Origin: Coprinopsis marcescibilis
Taxonomy: Eukaryota > Basidiomycota > Agaricomycetes > Agaricales > Psathyrellaceae
Reading direction: 5' to 3'
NCBI GenBank assembly: GCA_004369085.1
Contig: ML210381.1
Coordinates: 1 to 42,889, forward strand
DNA length: 42,889 bases
The notes under the pieces were generated by a model. It ran no database searches. It worked only from the letters and a program-made list of their open reading frames with translations, and was not told the DNA's origin. Shown piece after piece: positions 20,859 to 32,575 of the stretch. Positions within the stretch are counted from its first letter, which is position 1. Each line of letters begins with the position of its first letter. Position numbers and translations under genes: made by a program.

Positions 20859-22948
20859 TCAGGATGCCCATGAAGGCTTCCAATCATCCTTGCACAGAGG
20901 GTCGTCACACGGCTTCGTATATCCAAAGTCGATAATGCGGAATCAGCCCTTCAAGTTATGCACAACGTTGCGTTCATGTAAGTCATGGTGATGAAGCCCC
21001 TTCCCATGGATGGCATCCACCAAGGGTTGAAGCGCCGCTCTATCGGAAAGATCGATATCAGTGGCCTGGCCAGGAAGAACCCAAAGAAGAACAACATACT
21101 TGTCGTTATCGGATAGATCATGCACCCGCTCTCCCTCATGAGATAGGACAAGACAGCGGCGGTCATCGGCTTCGCAAACACCCGTGCTGAGTACCACGGG
21201 GATGCCACGCCCTTGCAGATCGATAAGATGTTTGTAACAGGCAAGCTTGTTGCGGTACATCTCCTCTTTGGAGAATAGCTTGATCACGATTGCCAGATTC
21301 GCATATATGTATACAATATTCTCCGCCATCACATGGGTACTGCACGGGGGAAACAGAGTGAGGCCAAGCAAAGGGCGCCAGGCAAATCTAAATTCCTATG
21401 AGTATCGCAGCAAACGTGATGGGAAGTGCAGACGTTGAACATACGTTGGGTCCAGAGTTATCGGGTCGATATCAGGCTGCTTCAGTGTCTTGGCCAGGCT
21501 GAGCGTTCTCAGCTGGGTCAATAGTAGAAGCATCGGGAGGGAAGTAAATTTCTGAATGGCAATCAGAAGAGTGTGCACGAAGGTCAAAATGACCTGTGTA
21601 GGCGTGGGCTGAAGTGCCTTACCAGCGGCCGTCATGAGCTTTTTAAACTGCTGCACCTGTTCTTCGTAGCTGCTGCCTTCGCCCCATACGTCCCGCATAT
21701 GCTGGTCATGGTCGTACAGGACCGCAAAAACAAGTGCTCCCACTTTGTCGAAATACGAGAGCCAAATGTGGGACCGCTCAGCAGAATCTGACATGACTCT
21801 GGAGTCTGCGGTAGCGTCAGCTATTTGCGGCTGAAAGGTAAACCACCATATGCACACGTATCTAGCAGTCCCACAATATCGGTCCCTAGAGCAAACATAT
21901 TTCCTTTAGAGCCGTCCAAGGCACAAGGAAACAAGTGGGCCGGCACCACTGAGAGGGCGTATATGACGAAGCGTTTTTTGGGGTAAAGGCCTGCGAGATA
22001 TTCACCGTGCTTTCCCACCTGTTTTACTGGAGAGTATTCAGATGCTGCGGAGTAGCAAAGTCACAGGACGACCAAGACTTACTTGACTGATTATCCGACG
22101 TGTAGTCTTCGTCTTGGAGCCAGCGGGCACAGGCAAGTCGACCATGTCAGAATGGTTGGTAGACTTAGGTGTCTTCATCTCCATAATGAACGCAAGCTTG
22201 GAAGGGGGTCTAGGGGGGGCTGTCTGTTTGCACGAGAGGGCAACATCCGTTTCGAGGTTCTCGTCATTCGGCATGTCGGAACAAGAGCTCACATGCCACT
22301 TGTAGTCGGTGATATGCAGACGGGTCTCAAATATGCATCGGAGAATGTTAACAAAAGGAACAACCACTCTCCTAGTGATGACATTCTCCTTCATATCGTA
22401 GGTGCCATCAGCTTCCTCGAGAGTGTTGAGAACGGTGTTGAGATCCCTTGATACAACAATAGGGGCTTCAAGAATGGTTTGCGTTAAGAAGAAGGTCGGG
22501 GAATGAAATTGGAGATAAATGTAATTCTTTGGTTGATTGTGACTGGAAGGCTTGGTTGGGGGTTTCGTTGACTCCACAGTGGGCAGTGGGCAGGATGTTG
22601 AGGATGTATCAAAGCGCCAGGTGGACAACATCGCCAACTCGAACTTCCTGGCCCTCTCAAAGCCTCTCGTAGTGCATTGGGGAGAAGTTGTGGATGGGGC
22701 CAAGTGGCGCATTTGTGGGTCCAGGCTCAGACATTGACTCGACGACTCGACAAGATCAATGTTGTGGTTGAACGTTGAGAAGCAGGCGTGTGAGTATGCG
22801 GCAATGTCCAATTGCACACCGCCGGAGAAATCCATGATGACATCAAAACATGCATGGGCGAAGCAAACCTCGGCTTTCCATCCAGTTTTTCCAGTGAATA
22901 TTCAGAGGTCAGACAGGTTAGGTCTTCAGACACTGACAAACTGGCCAT
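20859..22948 (-). pseudogene. Kinase-like protein with an N-terminal nuclease-like motif, broken
   Basis: The frame from 22835 carries TDVALSC...KLAFIMEMKTPKST, a D..ExK arrangement like PD-(D/E)XK nuclease folds. GT..AG introns at 22082-22019, 21846-21806 and 21444-21340 join it in phase to YPKKRFVIYAL, SHIWLSYFDKVGALVF and then the kinase part: IVIKLFSKEE (Lys), GLHHHDLHERNVV (HxDxxxxN loop) and IIDFGYTKP (DFG). TGA 20943-20945 falls between the catalytic loop and DFG, and a frame change near 22870 separates an upstream MASLSVSEDL frame. The reading ends at 20859 without the kinase C-lobe. Fusions of this kind are numerous in mushrooms (FunK1 and Crinkler-related groups); which group this belongs to is unsure. 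Confidence 0.6.
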
Positions 22949-23640
22949 TCATATAATTTTCCAATACTATCGTGGGAGATCCCATGTCGTGTGTACTGTC
23001 ATCTGTAATTTGGAAAGAGTGATGCGTAAAAATACGATTTTGACGATGCCAACTTCATCTTCGGTCCTTAGACAATGCGCAACCTGAGGAAAGTTCTGTC
23101 AATGTATATTGCTTGGCATAGCTCTCCAACAATCTAATAGTCCTATGATTAATCGATGTAAAGAAAACACTGAGTCGAAGAATACGAGAGAAGATATCTG
23201 GGATATGACATAGGAAACGCACAACCATTAGCTTACAAGACGAATGGCCAGATGCGTAAGGTATATCCGAGGGAATGTCGAAACGACTCTAGTAGGTAAC
23301 GTACTGTCCCAGTAACATATGAAATGGCAGATCCAAGGGTTGCACAATAGAAAAGAGTATAAGTTGCTGGACGGAGATTCATTGTCGTTTTCAGTGACTA
23401 CCTTCTGTGTCCCCTCGCCGCCCTCTCTTCTGCATGGTGACACTTCCAGATGGCACTGTCAATGTCTCGCACCCAAGTCAGAAAGCCGTCCATGACTCTC
23501 CTAGAGAGCTAGCACTCAAATTTATACTCCTTCACATTCAACGCCCTGAATCCGATGGACTCTCCTCACAAGGGTAAGGCTGGAGCACCTGGAACCCGTT
23601 CTCCCCCTCCCTGAGGCTACTCAGTATCTCTTTTACCTGG
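22949..23640. other. Upstream region of the kinase-like gene, no gene recognised
   Basis: Only short frames without motifs. It probably contains the promoter of the minus-strand kinase-like gene, but no clear TATA box stands out. Confidence 0.4.
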
Positions 23641-23978
23641 GTGTATGCCAGGGGATTGGCTAGAAGGAAAAGAGGCATCAATTCTCCAAGCACTGGGATT
23701 GACGCCCAAAGAGATTATAATCACTGTCTTAAACAAATTCCTCCCGCGTAATCGAGATCATACCGGACATCGAGCCAGAGCACCTCCTCAACCTGAAACA
23801 GATCATGGAGTACCTCAATGCCTACCTCTTCGAGAACACTGGCTATCCCAAAGTCGACAAAGGGAAAGGAAAGGGCAAGGCAGTGGAGTCGAGTTTGAGT
23901 GGGAAGCGCAAGGCAGACGGTGGGGATGCACGAGGAGAGGGGAAGAAGGCAAAAATCGACTATGCGAGCATGCATTGA
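23641..23978 (+). pseudogene. Second RBR-ligase fragment (middle region)
   Basis: The frame ending at TGA 23976-23978 reads RVIEIIPDIEPEHLLNLKQI, YLNAYLFENTGYPKVDKGKG and GKRKADGGDARGEGKK. This is the same stretch as FENPWYAKVVRRKGKGKA and GDAQGEGKKPKIDF in the 16747-19826 pseudogene. The upstream part (ILQALGLTPKEIIITVLNK) is in another frame, joined near 23747. The IPD-EPEHLL motif looks like a CUE-type ubiquitin-binding helix, fitting an RNF216-like protein. RING domains are absent, so this is a truncated paralogue or a fragment copied by transposition. Confidence 0.6.
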
Positions 23979-24026
23979 CTGTGCAAAAACCCTCCCCCTT
24001 TTCCTTTCATGCACTAGCCATTTTTA

Positions 24027-24044
24027 AATAATAATAATAATAAT
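24027..24044. repeat. (AAT)6 microsatellite
   Basis: Six perfect AAT units lie between the RBR fragment and the F-box-like gene. Confidence 0.9.
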
Positions 24045-24289
24045 CGCTCTTGCTTCTGCAAGAGCTCTGTTGCTCTTAAATTCGCTCTATATGGCAATTA
24101 TTACATAAAAACGTGCAACTCCTTTTGCGGGTTGGTTACCCCTATTGCGTGCATCCCACCTGCCACTTCCTCTGCATGTGTTCTCTCCTATCAACTAATG
24201 TCTTCTACCTCCTTATTATGGATTTCTTTCCCTTATATACCCTCTTTGGTTGCTTTCGCCTACACCTTTCGTGTGCATCTCACCTCACC

Positions 24290-25480
24290 ATGTTCTTCCC
24301 CCATGAACTCCTCCGACGCATCATTGCCTTATTCATCCCCTATACTCCTGCCTTCGACATCAACGTTGCTAATCACCTTGACAATACACCTCTATGTGTA
24401 CTTCCTCGCAAACAAGTGGCTTTCCTTGCCTCCAACGTTACCTGCAGCCATGCGTTCTACAACACTGCTATGCCTTCCATCTGGGAATATGTGGTTTTCA
24501 CCAGGCCTGGTCATGTCCATAACGCCGCTCACACTGCTCCGACTTGGGGATGGGCTACGAGACGTCTTGACATCCTTGTCTACAAGGGAGTCGTCCCCCG
24601 CTTGCTAGCCTCTTGCTTAGTGTGCATGCCAAACCTCGAAATTCTCATCATCAACTCCTCGCACCTGACAAAATGTTACCATGGCCCTAAACGTCCCCTT
24701 CTCATCCGTCCCGTCCTACATGCTCTCCTCCGACACTGTCCTAACATTCGCTGTATCCGGTTCACTAGCCACTGAGTTCCCCTCCCCATCGAGCTCTTCG
24801 GTGCTCTCGGTTCTGCAATGCCTCTGCTGGAATCCATCCGTGTGCCTGACGTCATCTTCAACCCGTCACCTATCTCCCTCAGCACTTGTTTTGACTACCT
24901 GGTTCCCAACCTTTTCCCTCACATCACAACTCTCACTCTTGGCCATAACGACATGAACATTTCACCGGAGTATCAAGACAACGACGGTTTCTTAACTGCT
25001 GCTGCCCACCACAACTGGTTCCCTGGACTTGTCAACCTACACCTTCTCAACAGTGTCGACCCCGATCCCCTGTTTTTTATTTGTTATGGCCCTCAGCTCT
25101 GAGTTTTGACTGTCAACAGTGACATTTCGCTGTTCCTTCTTGAAAACCCGCCTTTCTCTTTTCCTGCTTTAACGCACCTTACCACCCGTCTGCAACCAAT
25201 CATTGCCACTTTGGCTGCTTCTTTCCCCGCTCTGGCAACTGTCGAACTATTAGACTTTCCCCTTCCATATGAACATCATCACCAGTGGGAGTCCAACATA
25301 TCACCCCTACTTAACCACCTTCACTCTCCCACTTTCCCGTCCTTACTTTCTGTTCACATGATACTACACACCCATTATGGCCTTGGTTCTCCATGGTTTG
25401 CATCGTTCAAGGACACTTTTAACAAGAGCAACATTTTGTTTACAACTGAGTTTCACAGATCACTCCTAGAGGACGTATAA
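24290..25480 (+). pseudogene. F-box/LRR-like protein with two in-frame TGA codons
   Basis: Start ATG 24290 (CTCACCATG) lies about 50 bases after a TATATA sequence (CTTATATACCC near 24231). The single frame runs to TAA 25480, 396 codons, broken only by TGA 24773-24775 and TGA 25100-25102. The N-terminus FFPHELLRRIIALFIPY has the LPxEL..II pattern of F-box-like domains. The rest repeats leucine-rich stretches (MPNLEILIINSSHL, LFPHITTLTLGHND, FPGLVNLHLLNSV, FPALATVELLDFP). In this family the F-box binds Skp1 of an SCF ligase and the LRRs bind substrates. Both stops can derive from CGA by one C-to-T change. Otherwise the frame is uninterrupted, so inactivation looks recent. Confidence 0.65.
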
Positions 25481-25899
25481 CTCCTCCGCGTTCCTTCTCA
25501 ATCTTCTACATATGTCTTCACCTCAAAGTTCCCTTCCTTTGGCTAACCTTACTACATAGCATCCTACAGCTCCTTTCCTTCATTCCATACCACTACGTTT
25601 CAACATCACACATTCCTTGCACCGCCATCTACATCTTCAACGTACGTTCTTACCAAGTTGTTCTCTCCGGTTTTCTAATGTCACCAGGCAGTAGCATACA
25701 GATTTTCTCCTCCACATGGCAGCCATGTCGCGTTCTTTTAATCTTTCACCTCAATATTGTCACTGAGCCCTTTCCAAAATGTACTACACACCATGTACCC
25801 CTGTTACACAATATGCACCGGTTCCATAAACTGTACCGTATCTACGTCACCACCTTCCGCTTCATACGTACTCTTAGTTGCAGTGTCTAACTGCTCAAA
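25481..25899. other. 3' flank between F-box-like gene and Helitron 2
   Basis: T/C-rich sequence without a convincing frame or structured repeat. It should contain the 3' end of Helitron 2 (minus strand), but no hairpin with CTRR was recognised. Confidence 0.4.
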
Positions 25900-28800
25900 T
25901 CACTCGTCCTCTTGACGCAAAAACTCTGACAGATGTGTCATAAGACGACTCTCTCGAAAGTCTCGCAGAATTCAAATGCAATCCCATCCTCTTTGCCTAG
26001 ATAACGCAACATATGCATGAAATGGATCCAACTTCTGCCCTGGCGGTTCTGCTAGATCAACAATAACTGCTTCCAAAGTCTGCCCTTGCGCCTTGTAGTC
26101 GGTAAAAGCATGCCCTGGCACAATTGCATATTGCCATCGGTGAACCTATCCAGGTAGGTGTCAGTACACAGTCCATATTATACTCATAAACACTTACTTT
26201 AAGCAGTTCCCCTGTCAATGTAACATCGGTAATCGTCCGATGGAGAGGCATTAGAGGGATAAGACCTGGCGACAATCCTTCAAACCAAAGGCTTGTCTTA
26301 CGGTACGGACGAAGATAAACGCATGCTGGAGGATATCGTAACCGACAGGTACCATCAGAGGATACTGCAATAGGAGGTTCCCGCGGATCAAGTACTATGT
26401 CTTCAATGGTTCCTCAGGTCCCATTTGCAACATCTGCCTCAGTCGCAATGTTGAACAAGACCATCGCATGCATCCCCTTCACCATAACAACCTTGTCCTC
26501 CAACTTCAAACCTACCCCTTCCTCACTATCACCACATCCACCCGCCGCCAATGCCAACTTCATGCTCTTCGTCGCTGGTTCATTCGTAACATCATCTACA
26601 TCCTCCACTGGGCAGATATACCAGATTTCACCACGCATATGCGCCAACCTCCGTAACATGCCATTGTTCCATGCCCTTCATACTGTGTGCCGAGGGGTAA
26701 CAAGTACTGCATCGTCCCAGGGGGGTTTGGAGAAGTCCGGAATGGTACATGCACCATTCGTCAACGTCAACTGATGAATCTTGTCCACATCCTCCGCAGT
26801 ACACGCACCACTCCGAAGCCGTTGGAGAAGACCTTGCCACACCCTATCGTTCGCATACCACTTCTGCTCCCTAAACCACTTTGTCGAAAGTCTGGTTGAC
26901 CAAGCATAGCTGGACTGGTGTCAATGGGTGCATGAGGACAGTACAGCGCTCCATTCCGAGATTGAACAGGCAGGAACTGATGGAAGTTGCCAAACATAAC
27001 AACACTCACTCCCCCAAACGGCAAATCCACGTTATCAACACCCTCCTTGTTTCGAATCGCACGCATAATGGCATCCAGGGCATGCAGTTGAGTCTTGTCA
27101 ATCATCGACAGTTCGTCGATAATCACGTATTCTGCTGCCAGGATATGGTCCTTTCGTGCAATGGCCTTCTTCGACTGCTGGTCAAGCGGTGTTGTAATCC
27201 ATGCATCTTCGGCATCCAAGCAAAGAGGGAGTCCCGCCCACGTATGGATGGTAGACCCCCCAATCTACGCGGCTGCAACCCCGCAATGCGCCATTTTGGC
27301 AAGCTGACTTGATACTCCAAAGTGCGCAAACGTTTCCGTTAGGGCCTCAATGACATTGGACTTCCCAGTCCCCCCTTCTCCCATGACGAGCATATGTAGG
27401 GGTTGCAGGGATACTCCTTTCTCTAAGTCAACACAGGAACAGCAATTACGATAATGAAGTACACATACCTGTCAAGCATTGTAGTAAATGCCTGGCAATG
27501 ATATCGTGCGCTCTCCGTTGGTCTGCGTTGAGGATGGACAAACATGGCCGCTGCTTCAACTGTGACTTGCCCTTCCTTCTCCCTTCCTTCGAACACCCAC
27601 ACCCCACATAATCGTCATGCCCTAAAACAGCTGGTGGCACATCCCGCCCATACACGTTTGTTGACACAGACGAAGCTTCCTGTTCACCACCGTCAAACAA
27701 TTCATCCTCTCTAACCGCAGTCCGCAACTTTGTAGCCCAACTGCGAATCTGTTTCTCCTGCTGCTGATCTGCTTGATGTACGCCATCCAACTTCCACATT
27801 GGGGAATCGTCTCCTTCCTTGCCACCAAACACACCCAACCTCTCTGCAATGCTACTTGCTTCAAATGCCGACACCTGACCCGCTGCCAACACCGTATTCC
27901 TCCAAGCCTCCTCAATCATTTCATCCGTTATCGTGGTGTCATTGATAACTGGGTGACACCAGACACCACCCTCTGCAGGATGCCCTTGACTATCCATCAC
28001 GACGGTCGGATCCCCTCCAGTTGTGCCTTCCCAAACAACAGTCGAGGTTGCTTCGAAAGGATCTTCAACATTCACATCCCAAGCGCAATCGTGATATGAT
28101 TGAATGTTGTCCAAGATCCGAAGGTTGTGCTTCGAAGTTTGTCCACAGAATTGCTGAAAGCCCTCCATAAAGCTTGTGGTTTCAAGCCCCTCCAACAGAT
28201 GTTCCAGATTCCTCCAAGGACGCAGCAATATGAGAATAGCTGCACAATAGAACGGATAGTTGGGAGGATCATCGTGTTGGGGAAACCAGTGGCCAGCAAT
28301 ACGCGGCAAAACCTCGGCATCCATACCGCAAACCATGCGGTAATTATTCCGTTTATACCGCCCAATATAGGGAACGTGCAGATGGGCTGGCCGTCCAGGT
28401 CCTCGCCGACCATTACCTGCTCCTTGATTCTCCTCATCATCCTGACCCTTCCCGTCCCTTTTCTCGTAAGTCTTCAATACGAAGTCGAGCAGCGAATATT
28501 CATGCAGCTCCTGGCCCCGATGTCGATAGTCTTCGAATTGATCTTGAGGCTTCAACGAATTCTCATCCACATGTTCTCTCCCTATTATCATCATCAAGGC
28601 ATTGCACAACAGAATCTACAATACTTGACTCACATCTTCAGCTTCGTCACCACCCACAAACCCCGCATGAAGGTCATCATCATCTACTTTTTCTCTGGCT
28701 TCAGACTCTCCGTCCATCTCCTGATTGTTATCTTCCTCCTGTATCAACACATAAGTCTTTGCTGACCCATGTTGCGATTTAATCAACACTTACAGCTTCG

Positions 28801-29905
28801 TCTGGGGTCTCTACCATAGGTGACTTCTGAGAGGTGGCCGCTTCCCCACTCGTAGAAGATGTCTCATCCCCATGACTAACACGGGTCTGACAACGCCGAC
28901 TTGATCTAACATTTTCGACGTTAGATCTCAACTTCTCCTCACATAAATTTGCACTCACGGAATGGGCTTCAACCATGGATACGTCCAAAGTAAAGCAGCT
29001 TCAGCTCCATGCCAGTACAGTGTCGCATACGTATGAGACGTAATGCAATCTCCCCATCCCATCAAGTAACTCATAACCTCGGGTGCGGACAACTCTCATT
29101 TCCGACTCAAGGTGTTACAACAATGCTCAACAAGTAGCTTGTTTTGTTCGATCCGCCTTCGTCATCCATGAGCCTGTTCCCAAAGCTTCTGGTTCAGGAA
29201 GGTATTGGCCAACAACGCAGAGACATTCCACGACACCGACTGTCGCTTTGTCGCATATGACCCCACATACCACACCACCTTCTAGGAGTCCCTTCCTGCA
29301 AGCATAAGTTGTGTGTCGTTGTTGAAAAAGCCAGTGTGCATGATGACAGGGTTCCAACAGTTGAGGTAGCCACAATATCACTTTGGTCCCCAAAGTCCAC
29401 TCTTCTTCACCCACGACCGCTGACTGCATATCCAGGGAGCTCAACGCTTGCATTGCAGCTTCCGCTTTTTCGTGACAAGACATCGGCTGGTCATGCACTT
29501 GTGAAACTGAAGAGCACGCGCAAGCTTCGGCTCCGATCTCTCCCACCGAGCTTCCCAATCTCCATCTTGATGTGGATCGACAGGCCTTGCGAACCCAACC
29601 TCCTTCATACACCGCATCCGCTTGACATCCTGATGCCCTTTCTCCTGAATATCGGCGTGAAAGCAGGTGTTGATGTAATGGACGATACGAGACCGAAATT
29701 GAGCGGACTGTAAAGCAGCCTTCATCTCCTGCGCCGTCAGAGCATCCCGAAGCCAGACAAGCAGGTGGAGGTGTAGTGTTCCTCGGCCCTGGGCCTCCAC
29801 CGCACCCAGATAGTCCTGCACAACACCGAAGATCCCACGACGACGCTGAATTCCACCCCGACTCCCCACCCTGATCCCGAAGAGTGTCTCCATCAGCCGG
29901 TGCAG
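25900..29905 (-). pseudogene. Helitron 2: second Rep/helicase, degenerate, with introns
   Basis: On the minus strand, frames read GIFGVVQDYLGAVEAQGRG and TLHLHLLVWLRD (HUH type, near 29743-29800), CGYLNCWNPVIMHT, VVWYVGSYATKRQ (two-Tyr region, 29237-29277) and YLMGWGDCITSHTYATLYW. Then comes an intact stretch 28609-27475 (LQPQDQF-like connector), an intron 27423-27468, Walker A MGEGGTGKSNV, Walker B IIDELSMID, and FGNFHQFLPV. Another intron (26146-26197) precedes YAIVPGHAFTDYKAQGQTL and AYVALSRQRG. The end is TGA 25900-25902. Internal stops are TGA (29378, 29162, 29096, 25972) and TAG (29282, 27265). In motif III the usual GD is GN, a second defect. It is a different Helitron clade from Helitron 1; its N-terminus is missing where the palindrome array begins. 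Confidence 0.75.
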
Positions 29906-29911
29906 TCAGAG

Positions 29912-31673
29912 TCATGCATCAGTCCCTATAGTCAAAGGTTGGGGAGTGGTGCATCACATACAATGATCAATGTAGGGCTGGTAGGGGCAAAACACTGGCC
30001 TTCACAGGCGAACACATGATGCATCACAAAAATTGTAGGTGGCAGGGAATGCCTGCCCTTTGTCAGCCAAAGTGCACCCACCTCCCCCACCACGAGTACC
30101 ATTTGGGATATTGATCTCATCGTAGATCCAACGCACTGCTTCCTTAGTATCATGATACATCCCGATATGACACAATCGAAAGCGATGGATCTGGGCCGCA
30201 TTTGGATCGCGCGCGTGGGTACACCAGAAAAGCAGGATTTTTGTATACCGATCAGCGTCTATTTGACAAAATATTCCCAGGCTCAGGCGCTCAGTTAGAG
30301 GGGCTTTTGGCCTTTTAGCCACCGTTGATAGTATCTAGTGCTCTAAGCTATCCAGACAATGGTATTTACTCGGAACAACCAATGAAAGTTATCACAAAAA
30401 GGTGGTGCCATCATACTCCATAGCCAGCTCTCGTCCATGGAGGGTAATGCATTACCGCTCTGTTTGCTGTCTGCACCTTGATGCATCACTTCCCTTTTCA
30501 CGGTCTGTACCTTGATGCATCACCTTTCTTGCTACACAGCGGGATGGGTGATGCATCACTGCTCCTTTGACAGACCGCTGGCCGATGAAATATTTCCCTG
30601 CCACCTCACATGTCTGATGCATCACCTCTCTCGCAGACTGTTGCACTGTGTGCAGGGTGATGTATTACCTCCCCTTCCACGGTCTGAACCTTAATGCATC
30701 ACCATAACCTTCTACAGGCTGCCACCTGATGCATTACCTTCCTGCCACCTCACGCATTGCCAGCTTAATGCATCACTTCTCTCTCTACACAGCGCACAGC
30801 CTCCCCTTCTGACATGCCGCTGATCGACAGATTATCGCCCCTAGACTTCACGTGTCTTGCCACATTAATGTATCACCCCTCCCTCTCAGGTCTCCGCCCA
30901 GGCGCTGGGTGATGCATCACCTCTCCCCTTCCACAGGTCAGTGGCTGATGCATTACTCGCAGGCGGCGACTTGGGTCGGACTCCATGATGCATCACTTCC
31001 TCTCGATCTACACAACGTGCTTGGTGATGCATTACTTCCCCTGTTGTCGCACACACCTTGATGCATCACCAGTAATCTCTACAGCCCACACATTTCTGTA
31101 TTCCGTCCCTGTCCTCTTCTTTCTCATGTTCTCCGCTTGATGCATTAGCTCCCAGGTGCCCCAATAAATGGGCATATCATGCCTCTGCATTGATTCCATT
31201 CCGGAAACCATGTGCGTAGCGCAAGTGTATGCTCCTCAATGAGAAACGGGTGACTGGGCACTTAGCTGGAGTCTTCGTTTCATTGGTGATTACTCACATC
31301 TACGGTGCTTGATATACTGCTACCATATCCGATGGTCACTGGCAGGTGATGCATTAATGAGTGAATCCTCTTCATAGCTCCAGGAATCGTAAGGGAAATA
31401 CATCACAATCCACTCCAGTCTGAACTACATTGATGTCTTCAGCGCCCAGGACTCCAATGTACCGGTGATGCATCATGCAAGGCACTTTGCAGCAATTCCT
31501 ACAAGTCGGAAGTAATGCATCATCCAAGGCACTTAGCAGAAATTCTTACAAGTCGGAAGTAATACATCATCACCAGACAAAGACACAGCGCACCCAGGTG
31601 AACGTTCAACGTTCGATGGGCAGAGTGATACATTGGCTTGCGGCTGTCAGTGATACATCACCGTCAGGCCCTG
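29912..31673. repeat. Array of nearly 30 TGATGCATCA-type palindromes
   Basis: A 10-base perfect palindrome, TGATGCATCA, and near versions (TAATGCATCA, TGATGCATTA, TGATGTATCA) recur from 29914 to about 31666. They are densest at 30440-31080, with spacing mostly 30-70 bases. Many copies are followed by a pyrimidine run and a CACAG- or CACGGTCTG-like piece, so part of the block is a degenerate tandem repeat with the palindrome as conserved core. Right-hand copies also share ACAAGTCGGAAGTAAT (31501-31565). The block starts where the Helitron 2 frame stops. It contains a minus-strand frame at 30322-30002 of unknown nature. It may be the subterminal repeat region of a DNA transposon. Confidence 0.85.
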
Positions 31674-32575
31674 AAAACATACGCAAGGCAGCAACAGGGA
31701 CACCAAGTTGTCAAATATGCATGTGCACGAAGGTCGCTAAGGACAGCCACAAGCAGGAATGACTACAAGTAGCTAAATGTACACAGAGAACAAGACTCCA
31801 CCCAACTGGAGCACATAAGGTTGCAAGAGTTCAACGCCGAGCCCTGAAAAGGGGATTAGAAAGAGCAGGAAGGTCGTAAATGAGCACGCACTTCTTATTC
31901 ACAACTGGAGCATCATTGTCAGCTGCCCGTTTGGTACCTCGCTCCGGGAGACTGGGAGGAATCAGAGCGAATTGAACGAAGCAGCAAGGCACATCATCTA
32001 TCAGCATCTTCCACATCTCGTGCAAATCCTCGTGGTAAGGTGCAGGTCTGTTTGCCACTGTCCGACCCCACCAGAGTAGCAGCATCATCACCGATAAGAG
32101 TCCATTGGGACCCGATTTACAGACTGCGGCCCACTCCTCTTTAGCAGTGCCACCAGCGGTGTATATCTGAGCTGGCATGACACCAGTCGGATTCTCGCGG
32201 AAGGATGGCTGTATCATCTTCCACCACCTTACAACCGCTGTGCCAAGTTCCACTGGATCCTGAACGAAAGGTGGATCCTCGTGGTTCCGTGCCCCCTTGC
32301 CAGATTTCCCCATCCACTTTGCCCACTCTTCAGGGTGGTTCCGGACGTTCATGGGTCCCTGGATATCGTAAAGATTGATCTTTGGTTGGCAGCAATCACC
32401 ATAAGTACTTCATCGACACACATTTAAGACCTTTCCATATCCAAAACCGGCTTCAAGGTCCGAATACCGTTGAACCAAGGTTGACCACTCCCCCCCAAGA
32501 TCGGTCTTGTTGAGGTCTTCAATTGCTGCGGTAAACCACTCAGGAACGTCGTTTGATTCAGGCCGTGGTGGATGG

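Noticed and set aside
1430..25974. TGA as a sense codon in this organism
   Set aside because: TGA also appears to end at least the Plavaka-like exon and the Helitron 2 frame, and CGA-to-TGA decay explains the internal cases.
29127..29915. 262-codon minus-strand frame over the Helitron 2 Rep
   Set aside because: The Rep motifs (HLHLLVW, VVWYVGSYATK) read in the neighbouring frames; this frame is a shadow kept open by chance.
29912..31673. CRISPR array
   Set aside because: The repeat is only 10 bases, palindromic, variable and irregularly spaced, in a eukaryotic context without cas genes.
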